This document shows, piece after piece, positions 8,625-18,597 of a DNA stretch of 64,000 nt; the stretch's first letter is position 1; every line of letters starts with the position of its first letter. Location of the stretch: the NCBI GenBank assembly GCA_029194665.1, contig JARFXO010000003.1:558001-622000 (forward strand). The letters are read 5' to 3'. Both the position numbers and the translations under genes were made by a program. A model generated the notes under the pieces. That model was not told the origin of the DNA and searched no databases. It saw only the letters and a list, made by a program, of their open reading frames with translations. This DNA comes from Nitrospira sp. (lineage in GTDB: Bacteria; Nitrospirota; Nitrospiria; Nitrospirales; Nitrospiraceae).

Positions 8625-9929
8625 ATGGAACGTCCACTCACCCAGTACATCCATCCAGATGGCACCCCGCGATTGCTGCGGGAATACGTTAAAGACGGCG
8701 GGTATCGAAGTCTCCAAACGATTGCCGCCGGGATGGCGCCTCAAGATGTGCAACGTTTGGTCGCCGAAGCAGGACTGCGGGGCAGAGGTGGGGCTGGGTT
8801 TCCGACAGCCAGTAAGTGGAGTTTTGTGCCGATGGGGTCAGAGGCACCGAAGCCAAAGTACATCGTCGCGAATGCCGATGAAATGGAACCGGGTACGTTT
8901 AAGGATCGGGTCCTTTTGGAAGGTGAGCCTCACGGCCTCGTGGAAAGCATGATCATCGCCGGATATGCCTTGGAAGCAGAGGTCGGCTTCATCTTTCTGC
9001 GCGGGGAATATCATCTGGCTGTAGAGCGACTGACCCAAGCCATTGCCGAGACCTATGCAGCAGGGTATCTCGGCAAGCCTCTTCCCGGGACAGCCTTTCG
9101 TTTTGACCTCCATCTCCATGCCAGCGCGGGCCGGTACATCTGTGGAGAGGAAACAGCGCTGATCAATGCACTGGAAGGCAAACGAGCGGTTCCTCGAGCG
9201 AAACCTCCATTCCCACAGACAGTCGGCTTGTGGGGGCAACCGACGATCGTGCAGAACGTCGAGACGTTATACAACCTTCCTCATATCGTGAACCATGGTG
9301 CCGCTTGGTATCGCAGTTTGAGCCGGAGTAAGGACGCCGGCACGAAAATCTACGGGATAAGCGGTCGCGTCACGCATCCTGGATGGTGGGAACTGCCGCT
9401 CGGCACGACGGCGCGTGAGTTATTGGAACAGCACGCCGGCGGGATGCGCAGCAGCGTGAGCTTCCGAGGCTTGTTGCCCGGCGGCGCTTCCACGGCATTT
9501 CTGACCGAGGAACACCTCGATCTCCCCATGGACTTTTCTTCGATCCCGCCCCAGGTCGGCCGTTTCGGAACCGGTACCATGATCGTGCTCGACGACCACA
9601 CCTGTCCGGTGGGGTTTGTGCTGAATTTAGAGAAGTTTTTTGCCCGCGAATCCTGCGGGTGGTGTACGCCTTGCCGGGAAGGGTTGCCGTGGGTGGCGCG
9701 GATACTTGAGTCCTTCGAGGAAGGACTCGCCACCCACGATGATCTGGCGCTGCTGGAGATGCAGGCCAAGTTGCTCGCCCCTGGTCATACATTCTGTTCT
9801 CTCGCGCCCGGTGCGATGGCCCCGTTGCAATCGGCATTGAAATACTTTCGCGACGATTTCGTACGGCATATCAGCTTGGGGCGATGTCCCTGGAGTAACA
9901 AGCCCGCGCAGCTGAGGGTCCTGGTTTAA
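8625..9929 (+). CDS. nuoF: NADH-quinone oxidoreductase subunit F (NADH- and FMN-binding)
   Basis: A 434-residue flavoprotein subunit that takes hydride from NADH. Visible motifs are the NADH/FMN glycine-rich segment GLRGRGGAGFPTASKW (near residue 50), the FMN-binding ANADEMEPGTFKDR, and the N3 [4Fe-4S] ligands ESCGWCTPCREG with a fourth cysteine in HTFCSLAPGA. I chose ATG 8625 rather than the TTG two codons earlier. The 72-base gap after nuoE contains no gene. It works with NuoE and NuoG as the electron-input module. Confidence 0.95.
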   Translation: MERPLTQYIHPDGTPRLLREYVKDGGYRSLQTIAAGMAPQDVQRLVAEAGLRGRGGAGFPTASKWSFVPMGSEAPKPKYIVANADEMEPGTFKDRVLLEGEPHGLVESMIIAGYALEAEVGFIFLRGEYHLAVERLTQAIAETYAAGYLGKPLPGTAFRFDLHLHASAGRYICGEETALINALEGKRAVPRAKPPFPQTVGLWGQPTIVQNVETLYNLPHIVNHGAAWYRSLSRSKDAGTKIYGISGRVTHPGWWELPLGTTARELLEQHAGGMRSSVSFRGLLPGGASTAFLTEEHLDLPMDFSSIPPQVGRFGTGTMIVLDDHTCPVGFVLNLEKFFARESCGWCTPCREGLPWVARILESFEEGLATHDDLALLEMQAKLLAPGHTFCSLAPGAMAPLQSALKYFRDDFVRHISLGRCPWSNKPAQLRVLV

Positions 9930-9933
9930 TTGT

Positions 9934-12693
9934 ATGGCGACCATCATCGTCGATAACCGAACTTACGCGGTCGATGAACGGCACAATTTGCTCGCCGCCT
10001 GTCTCGGAATCGGGCTGAACGTGCCGTACTTTTGCTGGCACCCGGCGATGGGATCGGTCGGTGCCTGCCGCCAGTGCGCCGTCAAACAGTTCAAAGACGG
10101 GCATGATCGTTCCGGTCGGCTGGTGATGGCCTGCATGACACCGGTTTCCGACGGCACTCGCATTTCCATCGAAGATCCCGAGGCCAGAGCGTTTCGGGCC
10201 TCGGTGATCGAATGGCTGATGGTGAATCATCCGCACGACTGTCCGGTCTGTGACGAAGGAGGGGAGTGTCATTTGCAAGATATGACGGTCATGACTGGTC
10301 ATGCCTACCGTCGCTACCGGTTTCCTAAACGGACTCATCGGAATCAGGATCTCGGTCCTTTCATCAGGCACGAGATGAACCGGTGCATCCAATGCTACCG
10401 CTGTGTGCGATTCTACCGAGACTATGCGGGCGGGCGAGACCTCAACGTCTTCGGCGCGCATGACGCGCTCTATTTCGGCAGGGAGCAGGACGGCACGTTG
10501 GAGAATGAATTCAGCGGAAATCTTGTGGAAGTCTGTCCTACCGGAGTCTTCACCGACAAAACCTTGTTCCATCACTATACAAGGAAATGGGACCTCCAAT
10601 CAGCCCAATCGATCTGCCCCCATTGCAGCGTTGGCTGCAACACGACGCCAGGAGAGCGCTACGGCATTTTGCGTCGGATCACGAATCGGTTCAACAGCCG
10701 AGTAAACGGGTATTTTCTTTGCGATCGAGGGCGGTTCGGCTATGAGTATGTCAACAGCGACAACCGGATCAAACGGGCTCTCATGCGGTCAGAGCCCGAC
10801 CGCGCCAAGGCGGCAAAGCCGGAAGGAGTGCCGCAGATCCTCGCGTTCGCAGCGGACCGCTTGCGACGCGCTCGCGGGATCGTTGGAATCGGTTCGCCTC
10901 GTGCCTCGCTAGAGGCCAATGTGGCGCTTCGTTCATTGGTCGGACCGCATCAGTTTTTTCATGGGCTTGACGAGCGCGAACACCAGCTCCTTTCCACGAT
11001 CCTCAATATTCTTAGGTCGGGACCGGTACCCTCCGCTTCGATTCAGGACGCAGAACAATCGGACGCCGTCCTCGTCCTTGGCGAAGACCTCTTGAACGAC
11101 GCGCCCCGATTGGCGCTCGCCATTCTGCAATCAGTCCGACAACAGCCGATGGAACGAGTCGATGAGTTGAAGATTCCCCGATGGGATGAGACTGCGGTGC
11201 GCAACGCCATGCAGGACAAGCGAGGCCCATTGTTTGTGACCGGCTATCGACGTACCTGGTTCCATGACTATGCGACGGACAGCTATTTCGCCGCGCCAGA
11301 CGACATTGCACGGCTCGGATTCGCCGTCGCTGGAATAATCGGAAATGATGCGCCGTCCGTTCCGAATCTCATCGACGACGTGCGTCCCCTCGCTCAACGC
11401 ATCGCCGACGCACTGACCCAAGCTAAGCGCCCGTTGATTATTGCCGGCACGAGAAGCGGCTCTCGCGCGACGATCGAAGCTGCTGCCAATGTCGCGTGGG
11501 CTTTGCACCAGAGAGGGATGCAGCCCCGTCTCAGTTTCGTTGTTCCGGATTGTAATAGCGTCGGTCTCGCGTTGTTGGGCGGCGGAACTCTGAATGAGGC
11601 CTTCGACTCGATCAGTCAGGGAAAGGTCGATACTGTCATCGTGCTGGAGAACGACCTGTACCGACGCGCGGAGCAGGCAGAAGTCGATGCCTTCTTGGAT
11701 GCCGCAAAAACAGTGATCGTGATCGACTCGCTCGAGCATCGTACGACAGAACGTGCCGACGTGCTGCTGCCGGCTGCCACGTTTCCAGAATCCGATGGGA
11801 CCCTCGTGAATCAAGAAGGGCGGGCGCAGCGGTTTTACCAAGTCTTCGTACCTGATGGTGATATCACGGAAAGCTGGCGTTGGCTGAGGGATCTTGCCCA
11901 CAGAAAAGCAGATCAGACGGAGGGTCTGTCCGGCGTAGCCGCCTGGCACACCTTTGAGGATGCTATCGCCGCCACGGCCTCCGCTGTTCCAGAGCTCGCG
12001 AAGGTCGGAGAGGTTGCCCCACCAGCCGGCCTTCGCATGGTCGGACAAAAAATCCCTCGGCAACCGGATCGGTATAGCGGGCGCACGTCTATGTTGTCCC
12101 ACCTCACCGTCCACGAGCCTCCGCCTCCGCGCGACCCCGATACTCCGCTGGCTTTCTCTATGGAGGGGTACCGAGGACCGGTTCCTTCACTGCTGATTCC
12201 ACAATTCTGGAGTCCTGGATGGAATTCCATCCAAGCTTTGAACAAATACCAGGACGAAGTCGGCGGACCGCTGCGTGATGAAATGCCTGGTCTGAGGCTG
12301 ATCGAGCCGGTCGCGACGGAAGCGCCATTTTGGTTCACCGCCATTCCACGTCCTTTTCACTCTACCCCTCATCGATGGTTGCTCTTGCCGCTGTCCGCTG
12401 TATTTGGGGGCGAGGAGCTCAGCAATCGATCTCCGGCGATTGCTGAACGGATTTCTGAACCGTTCATGGCTTTGCACCCATCAGATGGAGCGCGGTTCAG
12501 CCTAGAAGACAGAACCACAATTGAATTGGCGTTGCAGGGAACGACCTATCGCCTTGCCCTGCACTTCGACCCTTCGATGCCGGTCGGCACTGCAGGCATA
12601 TCTCTTGGACCTGATGTATCCGGGGTGAGATTGCCGGCGTGGGTCGATCTGTGCAAGACGATCAAGACCGGACGGAAGCGGAGGGTCGCGTGA
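9934..12693 (+). CDS. nuoG: NADH-quinone oxidoreductase subunit G
   Basis: A 919-residue iron-sulfur subunit. The N-terminal [2Fe-2S] domain has [18 protein letters not shown] and a later MACMTP. A [4Fe-4S] cluster with histidine ligand follows ([16 protein letters not shown]), then [10 protein letters not shown] and VEVCPTG. A molybdopterin-oxidoreductase-like domain begins with ICPHCSVGC, and with a fourth cysteine in YFLCDRG it supplies a complete site for the extra N7 cluster found only in some bacteria. The C-terminal part ([15 protein letters not shown]) resembles the E. coli-type subunit. ATG 9934 follows nuoF after 4 bases. The stop overlaps the nuoH start. Confidence 0.95.
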   Translation: MATIIVDNRTYAVDERHNLLAACLGIGLNVPYFCWHPAMGSVGACRQCAVKQFKDGHDRSGRLVMACMTPVSDGTRISIEDPEARAFRASVIEWLMVNHPHDCPVCDEGGECHLQDMTVMTGHAYRRYRFPKRTHRNQDLGPFIRHEMNRCIQCYRCVRFYRDYAGGRDLNVFGAHDALYFGREQDGTLENEFSGNLVEVCPTGVFTDKTLFHHYTRKWDLQSAQSICPHCSVGCNTTPGERYGILRRITNRFNSRVNGYFLCDRGRFGYEYVNSDNRIKRALMRSEPDRAKAAKPEGVPQILAFAADRLRRARGIVGIGSPRASLEANVALRSLVGPHQFFHGLDEREHQLLSTILNILRSGPVPSASIQDAEQSDAVLVLGEDLLNDAPRLALAILQSVRQQPMERVDELKIPRWDETAVRNAMQDKRGPLFVTGYRRTWFHDYATDSYFAAPDDIARLGFAVAGIIGNDAPSVPNLIDDVRPLAQRIADALTQAKRPLIIAGTRSGSRATIEAAANVAWALHQRGMQPRLSFVVPDCNSVGLALLGGGTLNEAFDSISQGKVDTVIVLENDLYRRAEQAEVDAFLDAAKTVIVIDSLEHRTTERADVLLPAATFPESDGTLVNQEGRAQRFYQVFVPDGDITESWRWLRDLAHRKADQTEGLSGVAAWHTFEDAIAATASAVPELAKVGEVAPPAGLRMVGQKIPRQPDRYSGRTSMLSHLTVHEPPPPRDPDTPLAFSMEGYRGPVPSLLIPQFWSPGWNSIQALNKYQDEVGGPLRDEMPGLRLIEPVATEAPFWFTAIPRPFHSTPHRWLLLPLSAVFGGEELSNRSPAIAERISEPFMALHPSDGARFSLEDRTTIELALQGTTYRLALHFDPSMPVGTAGISLGPDVSGVRLPAWVDLCKTIKTGRKRRVA

Positions 12694-13646
12694 TCGATTG
12701 GAGCCGCACCGCGCTGACGATCGTCGTCATCCTCGGCGGCGTTCTCACGCTGGCCGGATTGCTGATCTGGGTTGAACGTCGACTGCTGGGAATCTGGCAG
12801 GAACGGCATGGACCCAACCGGGTAGGACCCGGCGGTCTCCTGCAATCATTGGCGGATATGATCAAAATGTTCACGAAAGAAGACTGGATTCCGCCCTTCG
12901 CGGATAAGGCGGTCTTCGTCCTCACACCGGCCATCGTCGTCATCACCGCGCTCATGTCGTTCGCTGTCGTGCCGATCGTTCCCGGCTTCGTTGTCGCAGA
13001 TCTCAACATGGGGATCCTGTTTTTTTTGGCCATGGCGAGCCTCGCCGCCTACAGCGTGATCATCGGAGGGTGGGCATCCAACAGCAAGTTCGCGTTTCTC
13101 GGCAGCCTTCGAGCCATCGCGCAGCTATTGAGCTATGAAGTGTTCATGGGGCTGTCATTGATGGGAGCCGTGCTCCTGGCAGGATCGTTCAACCTCAGCG
13201 ACATTGTGGAAGCGCAACGGCATCTGTGGTTCGTCGTCCCCCAATTTCTTGGTTTTCTCGGTTTCTTCATGGCCGGACTGGCTGAAGCGCATCGCACGCC
13301 GTTCGACATGCCGGAAGCGGAAGCGGAGCTGGTCGCCGGCTATCACGCGGAGTACAGCGGGATGAAATTCGGGATGTTTTTTGTCGGCGAATATCTCAGC
13401 GTCATCTTACTCTCGGCGATGACCGTGATCCTCTTCTTCGGCGGCTGGCACGGACCCTGGCTGCCGCCGGTGGTGTGGTTTGTCTTGAAGATGTCCGTCT
13501 TCATTGTCCTGATCATACTCATTCGAGCGACCTGGCCCAGGCTTCGCTTTGACCAACTCTTGTCGTTCGGCTGGAAAGTGGTGATGCCGTTGGCATTGAT
13601 TAATCTCCTGGTTACAGGAGGCGTGGTTCTGTGGAAAGCAGGATGA
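12690..13646 (+). CDS. nuoH: NADH-quinone oxidoreductase subunit H
   Basis: A 318-residue membrane subunit that forms the quinone channel with NuoB and NuoD. The start is GTG 12690, overlapping the nuoG stop as GTGA; the open frame continues upstream inside nuoG but matches nothing there. Eight or so hydrophobic helices are visible. Family signatures are [19 protein letters not shown] followed by [11 protein letters not shown], and [20 protein letters not shown], with the conserved acidic residues lining the quinone path. It sits in the canonical order before nuoI. Confidence 0.95.
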   Translation: MIDWSRTALTIVVILGGVLTLAGLLIWVERRLLGIWQERHGPNRVGPGGLLQSLADMIKMFTKEDWIPPFADKAVFVLTPAIVVITALMSFAVVPIVPGFVVADLNMGILFFLAMASLAAYSVIIGGWASNSKFAFLGSLRAIAQLLSYEVFMGLSLMGAVLLAGSFNLSDIVEAQRHLWFVVPQFLGFLGFFMAGLAEAHRTPFDMPEAEAELVAGYHAEYSGMKFGMFFVGEYLSVILLSAMTVILFFGGWHGPWLPPVVWFVLKMSVFIVLIILIRATWPRLRFDQLLSFGWKVVMPLALINLLVTGGVVLWKAG

Positions 13647-13724
13647 AAGGGTATCACGGTGTACCAGTGAGCATGGACCGTATGGGGTGTGGGCGCGGCG
13701 TCAAACGCTCGGAACAGTCTTAGC

Positions 13725-14267
13725 ATGATGAAAACGTGGGCATATCCGCGCGATCTGATCCTGGGGCTATGGATCGTCTTCAAACGAACATTTACAAAAC
13801 CTGTCACGGTTCAGTATCCGGAAGAGCGGCCCTATTTGCCTCCACGCTGGCGAGGGCGAATCGTACTCACCCGAGATCCCGACGGAGAAGAACGTTGCGT
13901 CTCCTGTTATCTCTGCGCAGTGGCTTGTCCCGTTGATTGCATCGCCCTGCAGGCCACTGAAGACCCGACCGCTCATGAGCGCCGCTATCCGGAATTCTTT
14001 CGGATCAATTTCTCGCGTTGCATCTATTGTGGATATTGTGAAGATGCCTGTCCCACCTATGCAATCCAGCTCGTCCCGGATTTTGAACAGAGCGAATATG
14101 CGCGTCGAAACATGGTCTACGAAAAGGAAGATCTCCTAATCAGCGGTACCGGCAAGTATCACGGCTATAACTTTTATCGAGTCGCCGGTGTGAAAATTCG
14201 CGATAAAGACAAGGGTCAAGCTGAAAACGAACTCCCGCCGGTGGATGTGAGGAGTTTGATGCCATAA
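13725..14267 (+). CDS. nuoI: NADH-quinone oxidoreductase subunit I
   Basis: A 180-residue ferredoxin-like subunit carrying clusters N6a and N6b, which pass electrons from NuoG towards NuoB. Two C-x2-C-x2-C-x3-CP motifs are present: [16 protein letters not shown] and [16 protein letters not shown]. The N-terminal amphipathic helix ([15 protein letters not shown]) anchors it to the membrane arm. I start at ATG 13725; an in-frame start 12 codons earlier has no support. A 78-base spacer separates it from nuoH, with no gene in it. Confidence 0.94.
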   Translation: MMKTWAYPRDLILGLWIVFKRTFTKPVTVQYPEERPYLPPRWRGRIVLTRDPDGEERCVSCYLCAVACPVDCIALQATEDPTAHERRYPEFFRINFSRCIYCGYCEDACPTYAIQLVPDFEQSEYARRNMVYEKEDLLISGTGKYHGYNFYRVAGVKIRDKDKGQAENELPPVDVRSLMP

Positions 14268-14270
14268 AGA

Positions 14271-14312
14271 AGTGCTGAGTGGTGAGCAAGAAGCCTTGTT
14301 TTACTCAGCACT
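14271..14312. repeat. Inverted repeat between nuoI and nuoJ
   Basis: AGTGCTGAGT at 14271-14280 pairs perfectly with ACTCAGCACT at 14303-14312 around a 22-base loop. It fills most of the 70-base nuoI-nuoJ gap. It lacks a following U-run, so it is more likely an intergenic repeat or RNA-processing element than a terminator. Confidence 0.6.
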
Positions 14313-14337
14313 CAGGACTCGGCACTGATGTGAGACT

Positions 14338-14835
14338 ATGGAAATTCTTTTCTACATCGCCGCTGCCGTAACTCTCCTGGCGACTGTGCGTGTCATCACC
14401 CATGTGCATGCCGTCCACGCGCTGCTCTATCTGGTCGTGGCGCTCATCGCGCTGGCTCTGATCTTCTATTTGCTCGGCGCTCAGTTTGCCGCAGCGCTGG
14501 AGATCATTATTTACGGCGGCGCCATTATGGTGCTCTTCATTTTTGTGGTGATGCTCTTAGGGCCGCTCGCTGTCGAGCAGGAAAAGAGTTGGCTCACGCC
14601 GGGAACATGGGTGGGGCCAAGTGTGCTGGCCCTGGTGCTGCTTGGTGAGGTGGGATATCTCATTGTTGCCGGGGACCGTCTGCCGATCGAGGTTACGGAA
14701 GCCCGCCGGAAAGCCATATCCATCGTCCTCTATGGCCCCTATGTCATTGGGGTGGAATTAGCGTCGATGTTGTTGCTTCCCGGCCTGATCGGTGCCTATC
14801 ACTTGGGCCGTCGTGTGTCGAAGGAGTCGCGTTGA
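14338..14835 (+). CDS. nuoJ: NADH-quinone oxidoreductase subunit J
   Basis: A 165-residue membrane subunit with five hydrophobic helices. The third carries the family signature around [20 protein letters not shown], including the pi-bulge region implicated in coupling quinone reduction to proton pumping, followed by a short loop and helices four and five. ATG 14338 opens after the hairpin-bearing gap that follows nuoI. The TGA shares one base with the nuoK ATG. Length and topology are normal. Confidence 0.93.
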   Translation: MEILFYIAAAVTLLATVRVITHVHAVHALLYLVVALIALALIFYLLGAQFAAALEIIIYGGAIMVLFIFVVMLLGPLAVEQEKSWLTPGTWVGPSVLALVLLGEVGYLIVAGDRLPIEVTEARRKAISIVLYGPYVIGVELASMLLLPGLIGAYHLGRRVSKESR

Positions 14836-15134
14836 TGCTCACGACGCATGCGCTGGTGCTGGCCATCATGCTGTTCTGCATCGGATTGGTCGGTCTCTTG
14901 AGTCGACGGAACATTCTCTACATGTTGCTGTCGCTCGAAATCATGCTCAACGCGGCAAGTCTGGCGTTCATTGCCGGCGGAGCTCGCTGGGGACAGGTAG
15001 ATGGAGAGATCATGTTTTTGTTCATCCTCACGCTGGCGGCGGCTGAGGTCTCCGTGGCGCTTGGTATCGTACTCCAGCTGTCCTACCGGTTCCAAACATT
15101 GGACGCGGATGCATTCAGCGAGATGAAAGGCTGA
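14835..15134 (+). CDS. nuoK: NADH-quinone oxidoreductase subunit K
   Basis: A 99-residue subunit of three transmembrane helices. The conserved membrane-embedded glutamates are in [15 protein letters not shown] (helix 2) and in [14 protein letters not shown] (helix 3), as in NuoK/ND4L. The ATG at 14835 overlaps the nuoJ stop (TGATG) and has AAGGAG at a suitable distance. An upstream TTG is less likely. It forms part of the proton path between NuoJ and NuoN. Confidence 0.94.
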   Translation: MLTTHALVLAIMLFCIGLVGLLSRRNILYMLLSLEIMLNAASLAFIAGGARWGQVDGEIMFLFILTLAAAEVSVALGIVLQLSYRFQTLDADAFSEMKG

Positions 15135-15148
15135 CAACACTACACATT

Positions 15149-17038
15149 ATGCTTCGCCTTCTTTGGCTTATCCCAGCCCTACCGCTCGCCGGCTTTCTGT
15201 GGTTAGCCCTGTTCGGAGGGCGTTTCTCTCGGCGACAGGTCGCGTGGGTCGGCTGCGGTTCGGTGGGCACGACGGCCCTCGTCACTGCGCTCGTCGGTGC
15301 AGATTTTCTCCGAGTCTTTCCCGATCGCACTTCCTACCATCAAACGCTGTGGAATTGGATCGACACTTCGGGGATGACCGTCGGGGTCTCCTGGTACCTG
15401 GACGCTCTCTCACTCCTTATGGTGGCGGTTATCACTGCTATTGGTTTTTTGATCCATCTGTACTCAGTCGAGTACATGGTCGATGACGATGGGTATGCGC
15501 GGTTCTTTGCCTACATGAATCTGTTCGTGGCAGCCATGCTGACGCTGGTGCTGGCAGACAATCTGCTTCTGCTCTACCTCGGCTGGGAAGGTGTGGGGCT
15601 GTGCAGCTACCTCTTGATCGGTTTTTGGTATCGCGAACCGGAGTACGGCGCCGCCGCGCAGAAGGCTTTCATTGTGACTCGTATCGGAGACACGGCTTTT
15701 GCCATCGGCTTATTCATCCTCTTTACTCAACTGAAGACCTTGTCGATACAACAGGTCCAGACGCTTGCCGCTGAGGCTTGGCCGGTGGGTTCGGACATTG
15801 CCGTGATCGTGACCATTCTATTTTTGGTCGGGGCGGTCGGAAAGTCGGCCCAGCTGCCGCTTCAAGTTTGGTTGCCGGACGCGATGGCCGGTCCCACTCC
15901 GGTCAGCGCCCTCATCCATGCGGCAACGATGGTGACGGCGGGTGTCTACCTCATCGCTCGCATGCATCGACTCTTTGAGCTCGCGCCATCGGTACTGGAG
16001 GTCGTCGCGGTGATCGGCCTTCTGACTTTGCTCCTCGCTGCCTGCAGCGCCTTGGTTCAACGCGACATCAAGAGGGTGCTCGCCTATTCGACGATGAGCC
16101 AGATCGGATATATGTTTCTTGCGCTTGGCGTCGGAGCCTGGTCTGCCGCTCTCTTTCACTTTCTGACCCATTCCTGCTTCAAGGCATTGCTCTTTTTAGC
16201 GGCTGGATCCGTCATCCACAGCCTCCACCATGAGCAGGACATTTTCCGGATGGGCGGCCTCCGGCGTCAACTGCCGCTGACGTTTTGGACATTCCTTATC
16301 GGCGCCGCCGCGATGTCCGGTGTCCCGTTCATCACCTCCGGGTTTTACAGCAAGGACTGGATCTTGTGGTCTGCCTGGTCGTCACCGTTGAGCCATCGTT
16401 GGATCTGGTTCGGCGCGTTACTCGGGACGCTGCTCACCGGACTCTACAGTTTCCGTTTGATCTTTCGGGTCTTTTTTGGAGAGGTCCGCACGCCACCGAG
16501 CGGAGCACCAGGTTTTGCGATGCGCGTTCCTCTGGTGGTGTTGGCTCTCTTCGCTGTCACAGTCGGCTTTCTTGAAGTGCCCCGCACGCTTGGCGACCTG
16601 TCTCTGTTTAGTCAGTACCTGTCGCATGTCCTGCCGCCGATCGAGACAATGCCAGAGATGGATGAGTCGGTTGAGGCCCTTGTACAGATCGCCGTCACAT
16701 CCTCGGGACTGTTGGGAATCGGGCTGGCCGCAGTCCTGTTCCTTCCACGAGCCAGCGTAGTTGATCGACTTGCAGGAACATTATTGGGTCATACCCTGGT
16801 GACATTGTGGCAAGGAGGGTGGGGCTTTGATCGAATGTATGACGGACTGATCGTACAGCCCTGGCTCCATCTTACCAGGGAATCAGGTGAGCTCATCGAC
16901 CGGGGTTACGAATCACTCGGTGTTGCAGCTGAATCCTTCCATGTGTGGTTGAGTCGAACTCAAACGGGTCACGTCCGCTGGTATGCGGCGACCGTTGCTG
17001 TCGGCGCTCTTGTGTTACTCGGTCTGTTTGCGATCTAA
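15149..17038 (+). CDS. nuoL: NADH-quinone oxidoreductase subunit L
   Basis: A 629-residue antiporter-like proton-pumping subunit at the distal end of complex I. Characteristic segments are LLLLYLGWEGVGLCSYLLIG (with the key glutamate of helix 5), FLVGAVGKSAQLPLQVWLPD (lysine of helix 7) and PTPVSALIHAATMVTAGVYL. The long C-terminal part, with an amphipathic region and a final hydrophobic helix (YAATVAVGALVLLGLFAI), corresponds to the lateral helix HL and its anchor. ATG 15149 follows nuoK by 14 bases. Length is normal. Confidence 0.95.
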   Translation: MLRLLWLIPALPLAGFLWLALFGGRFSRRQVAWVGCGSVGTTALVTALVGADFLRVFPDRTSYHQTLWNWIDTSGMTVGVSWYLDALSLLMVAVITAIGFLIHLYSVEYMVDDDGYARFFAYMNLFVAAMLTLVLADNLLLLYLGWEGVGLCSYLLIGFWYREPEYGAAAQKAFIVTRIGDTAFAIGLFILFTQLKTLSIQQVQTLAAEAWPVGSDIAVIVTILFLVGAVGKSAQLPLQVWLPDAMAGPTPVSALIHAATMVTAGVYLIARMHRLFELAPSVLEVVAVIGLLTLLLAACSALVQRDIKRVLAYSTMSQIGYMFLALGVGAWSAALFHFLTHSCFKALLFLAAGSVIHSLHHEQDIFRMGGLRRQLPLTFWTFLIGAAAMSGVPFITSGFYSKDWILWSAWSSPLSHRWIWFGALLGTLLTGLYSFRLIFRVFFGEVRTPPSGAPGFAMRVPLVVLALFAVTVGFLEVPRTLGDLSLFSQYLSHVLPPIETMPEMDESVEALVQIAVTSSGLLGIGLAAVLFLPRASVVDRLAGTLLGHTLVTLWQGGWGFDRMYDGLIVQPWLHLTRESGELIDRGYESLGVAAESFHVWLSRTQTGHVRWYAATVAVGALVLLGLFAI

Positions 17039-17043
17039 ATCGT

Positions 17044-18597
17044 ATGGTCCTGTGGCTGCTCATACTCATCCCCCTGCTTGCCGCGCCCCTCGCGTGGATG
17101 GGGGAGCAGTGGTCCCGCCACGCCGCTCGCTGGATCGCGATCGGTGCTTTGTTCATCGATCTTCTCCTGGCCCTTCTGCTATGGAGCCAAGACCAGTGGT
17201 TCCAGGACCCAGGCCAGGGGGCATGGCTCTTAGAAAGTCAAACCAGCTGGATTCCCCTGTGGGGCATCAGTCTGCATCTCGGTCTCGATGGTCTCAGTTT
17301 GGTGCTCATCCTCTTGACGACCTTCCTCGGTCTCATCGCCATCGTCGCATCCTGGACAGAAATCCAAGTTCGGGTCGGATTCTTCCACTGTAACGTACTG
17401 CTGGCCCTGGGCGGGGTCATCGGGGTGTTCCTGGCGATCGATCTGTTTCTGTTTTTTTTCTTCTGGGAAGTCATGCTGGTACCCATGTATCTCCTGATCG
17501 CCATGTGGGGACATGAGCAACGTCGGCACGCCTCGTTCAAGTTCTTCTTGTTTACTCAGGCTGGTAGCCTACTCCTCCTCGTGGCGATCATCGCTCTGGC
17601 ACTACTTCATCAACATGCGTTTGGAAGACCCAGTTTCGACTATGCCGATCTGATGGGACTGGCGCAGAAAAACGAGATGGGCTGGTGGCTGATGCTGGCT
17701 TTCTTCATCGGCTTCGCGGTGAAGCTGCCGGCTCCGCCTTTTCATCCGTGGCTGCCCGACACATACACAGCAGCTCCAACCGGCGCGACTGTCATCCTCG
17801 CCGGGCTGTTAGCAAAAACTGGTGCCTATGGATTGATCCGTTTCACGATTCCGTTGTTTCCCGACGCGATCAGTGAGTTCGCTCCCATCGCAATGGGACT
17901 CGGCGTGATGGGCATCCTCTACGGGGCTGTCTTAGCCTGTGCCCAAACGGATATGAAACGACTGGTGGCCTATAGCAGCATCAGCCACATGGGTTTTTTC
18001 CTACTCGGCGCCTTTGCTGGGACGGAATTGGCGCTGCAAGGAGCGGTGATGCAACTGGTGGCGCATGGGCTGAGCATCGGCGCCCTCTTCATGTTGGCAG
18101 GCGCGCTGCAAGAGCGTCTCCATACGAGGGACATGCGACAGATGGGAGGATTGTGGGGAGTGATTCCACGTGTGGCGTCGATGACTCTGTTCTTTGCGTT
18201 GGCTTCTCTCGGTCTGCCGGGCTTGGCAAATTTCATCGGCGAATTTCTCGTTCTCTTTGGATCCTTTTCCGTTCAGCCGTTCTTGACCATCTTGGCATCG
18301 ACCGGCATGGTCATGGCCGCAATTTATTCTCTTGCCATGATGCAACGCGCATTCTTTGGCCGGCAGCGTGAAACCCGCATTGAACCGGACTTATCGAATA
18401 TCGCGTTTGGAACATTGCTCCTCATGGCAGTACTACAAGTCTGGCTTGGGCTCTATCCGAGGCCTGTGTTGAGCACCACGATGCCGGTCATGGCAACGCT
18501 CGTACAGCAAACGCCGCCATCCTCCAATCTGACTCACCCGCCATCGAAATTCTTGCCGTCGTCCAACAGTTTCACCTCTCACGTGAGTGCACCGTGA
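17044..18597 (+). CDS. nuoM: NADH-quinone oxidoreductase subunit M
   Basis: A 517-residue antiporter-like subunit with about 14 helices. Signatures include FFFFWEVMLVPMYLLIAMWG (conserved glutamate), AFFIGFAVKLPAPPFHPWLP and PTGATVILAGLLAKTGAYGL, then AVLACAQTDMKRLVAYSSIS. The start is ATG 17044, five bases after the nuoL stop; the frame is open further upstream only as a shadow of nuoL. The last 30 residues are Ser/Pro-rich and overlap the nuoN start by 4 bases. Only one nuoM is present in this cluster. Confidence 0.95.
   Translation: MVLWLLILIPLLAAPLAWMGEQWSRHAARWIAIGALFIDLLLALLLWSQDQWFQDPGQGAWLLESQTSWIPLWGISLHLGLDGLSLVLILLTTFLGLIAIVASWTEIQVRVGFFHCNVLLALGGVIGVFLAIDLFLFFFFWEVMLVPMYLLIAMWGHEQRRHASFKFFLFTQAGSLLLLVAIIALALLHQHAFGRPSFDYADLMGLAQKNEMGWWLMLAFFIGFAVKLPAPPFHPWLPDTYTAAPTGATVILAGLLAKTGAYGLIRFTIPLFPDAISEFAPIAMGLGVMGILYGAVLACAQTDMKRLVAYSSISHMGFFLLGAFAGTELALQGAVMQLVAHGLSIGALFMLAGALQERLHTRDMRQMGGLWGVIPRVASMTLFFALASLGLPGLANFIGEFLVLFGSFSVQPFLTILASTGMVMAAIYSLAMMQRAFFGRQRETRIEPDLSNIAFGTLLLMAVLQVWLGLYPRPVLSTTMPVMATLVQQTPPSSNLTHPPSKFLPSSNSFTSHVSAP

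Noticed and set aside
11131-12114. 327-codon antisense open frame inside nuoG
   Set aside because: Shadow of nuoG; no recognisable domain or start signal.
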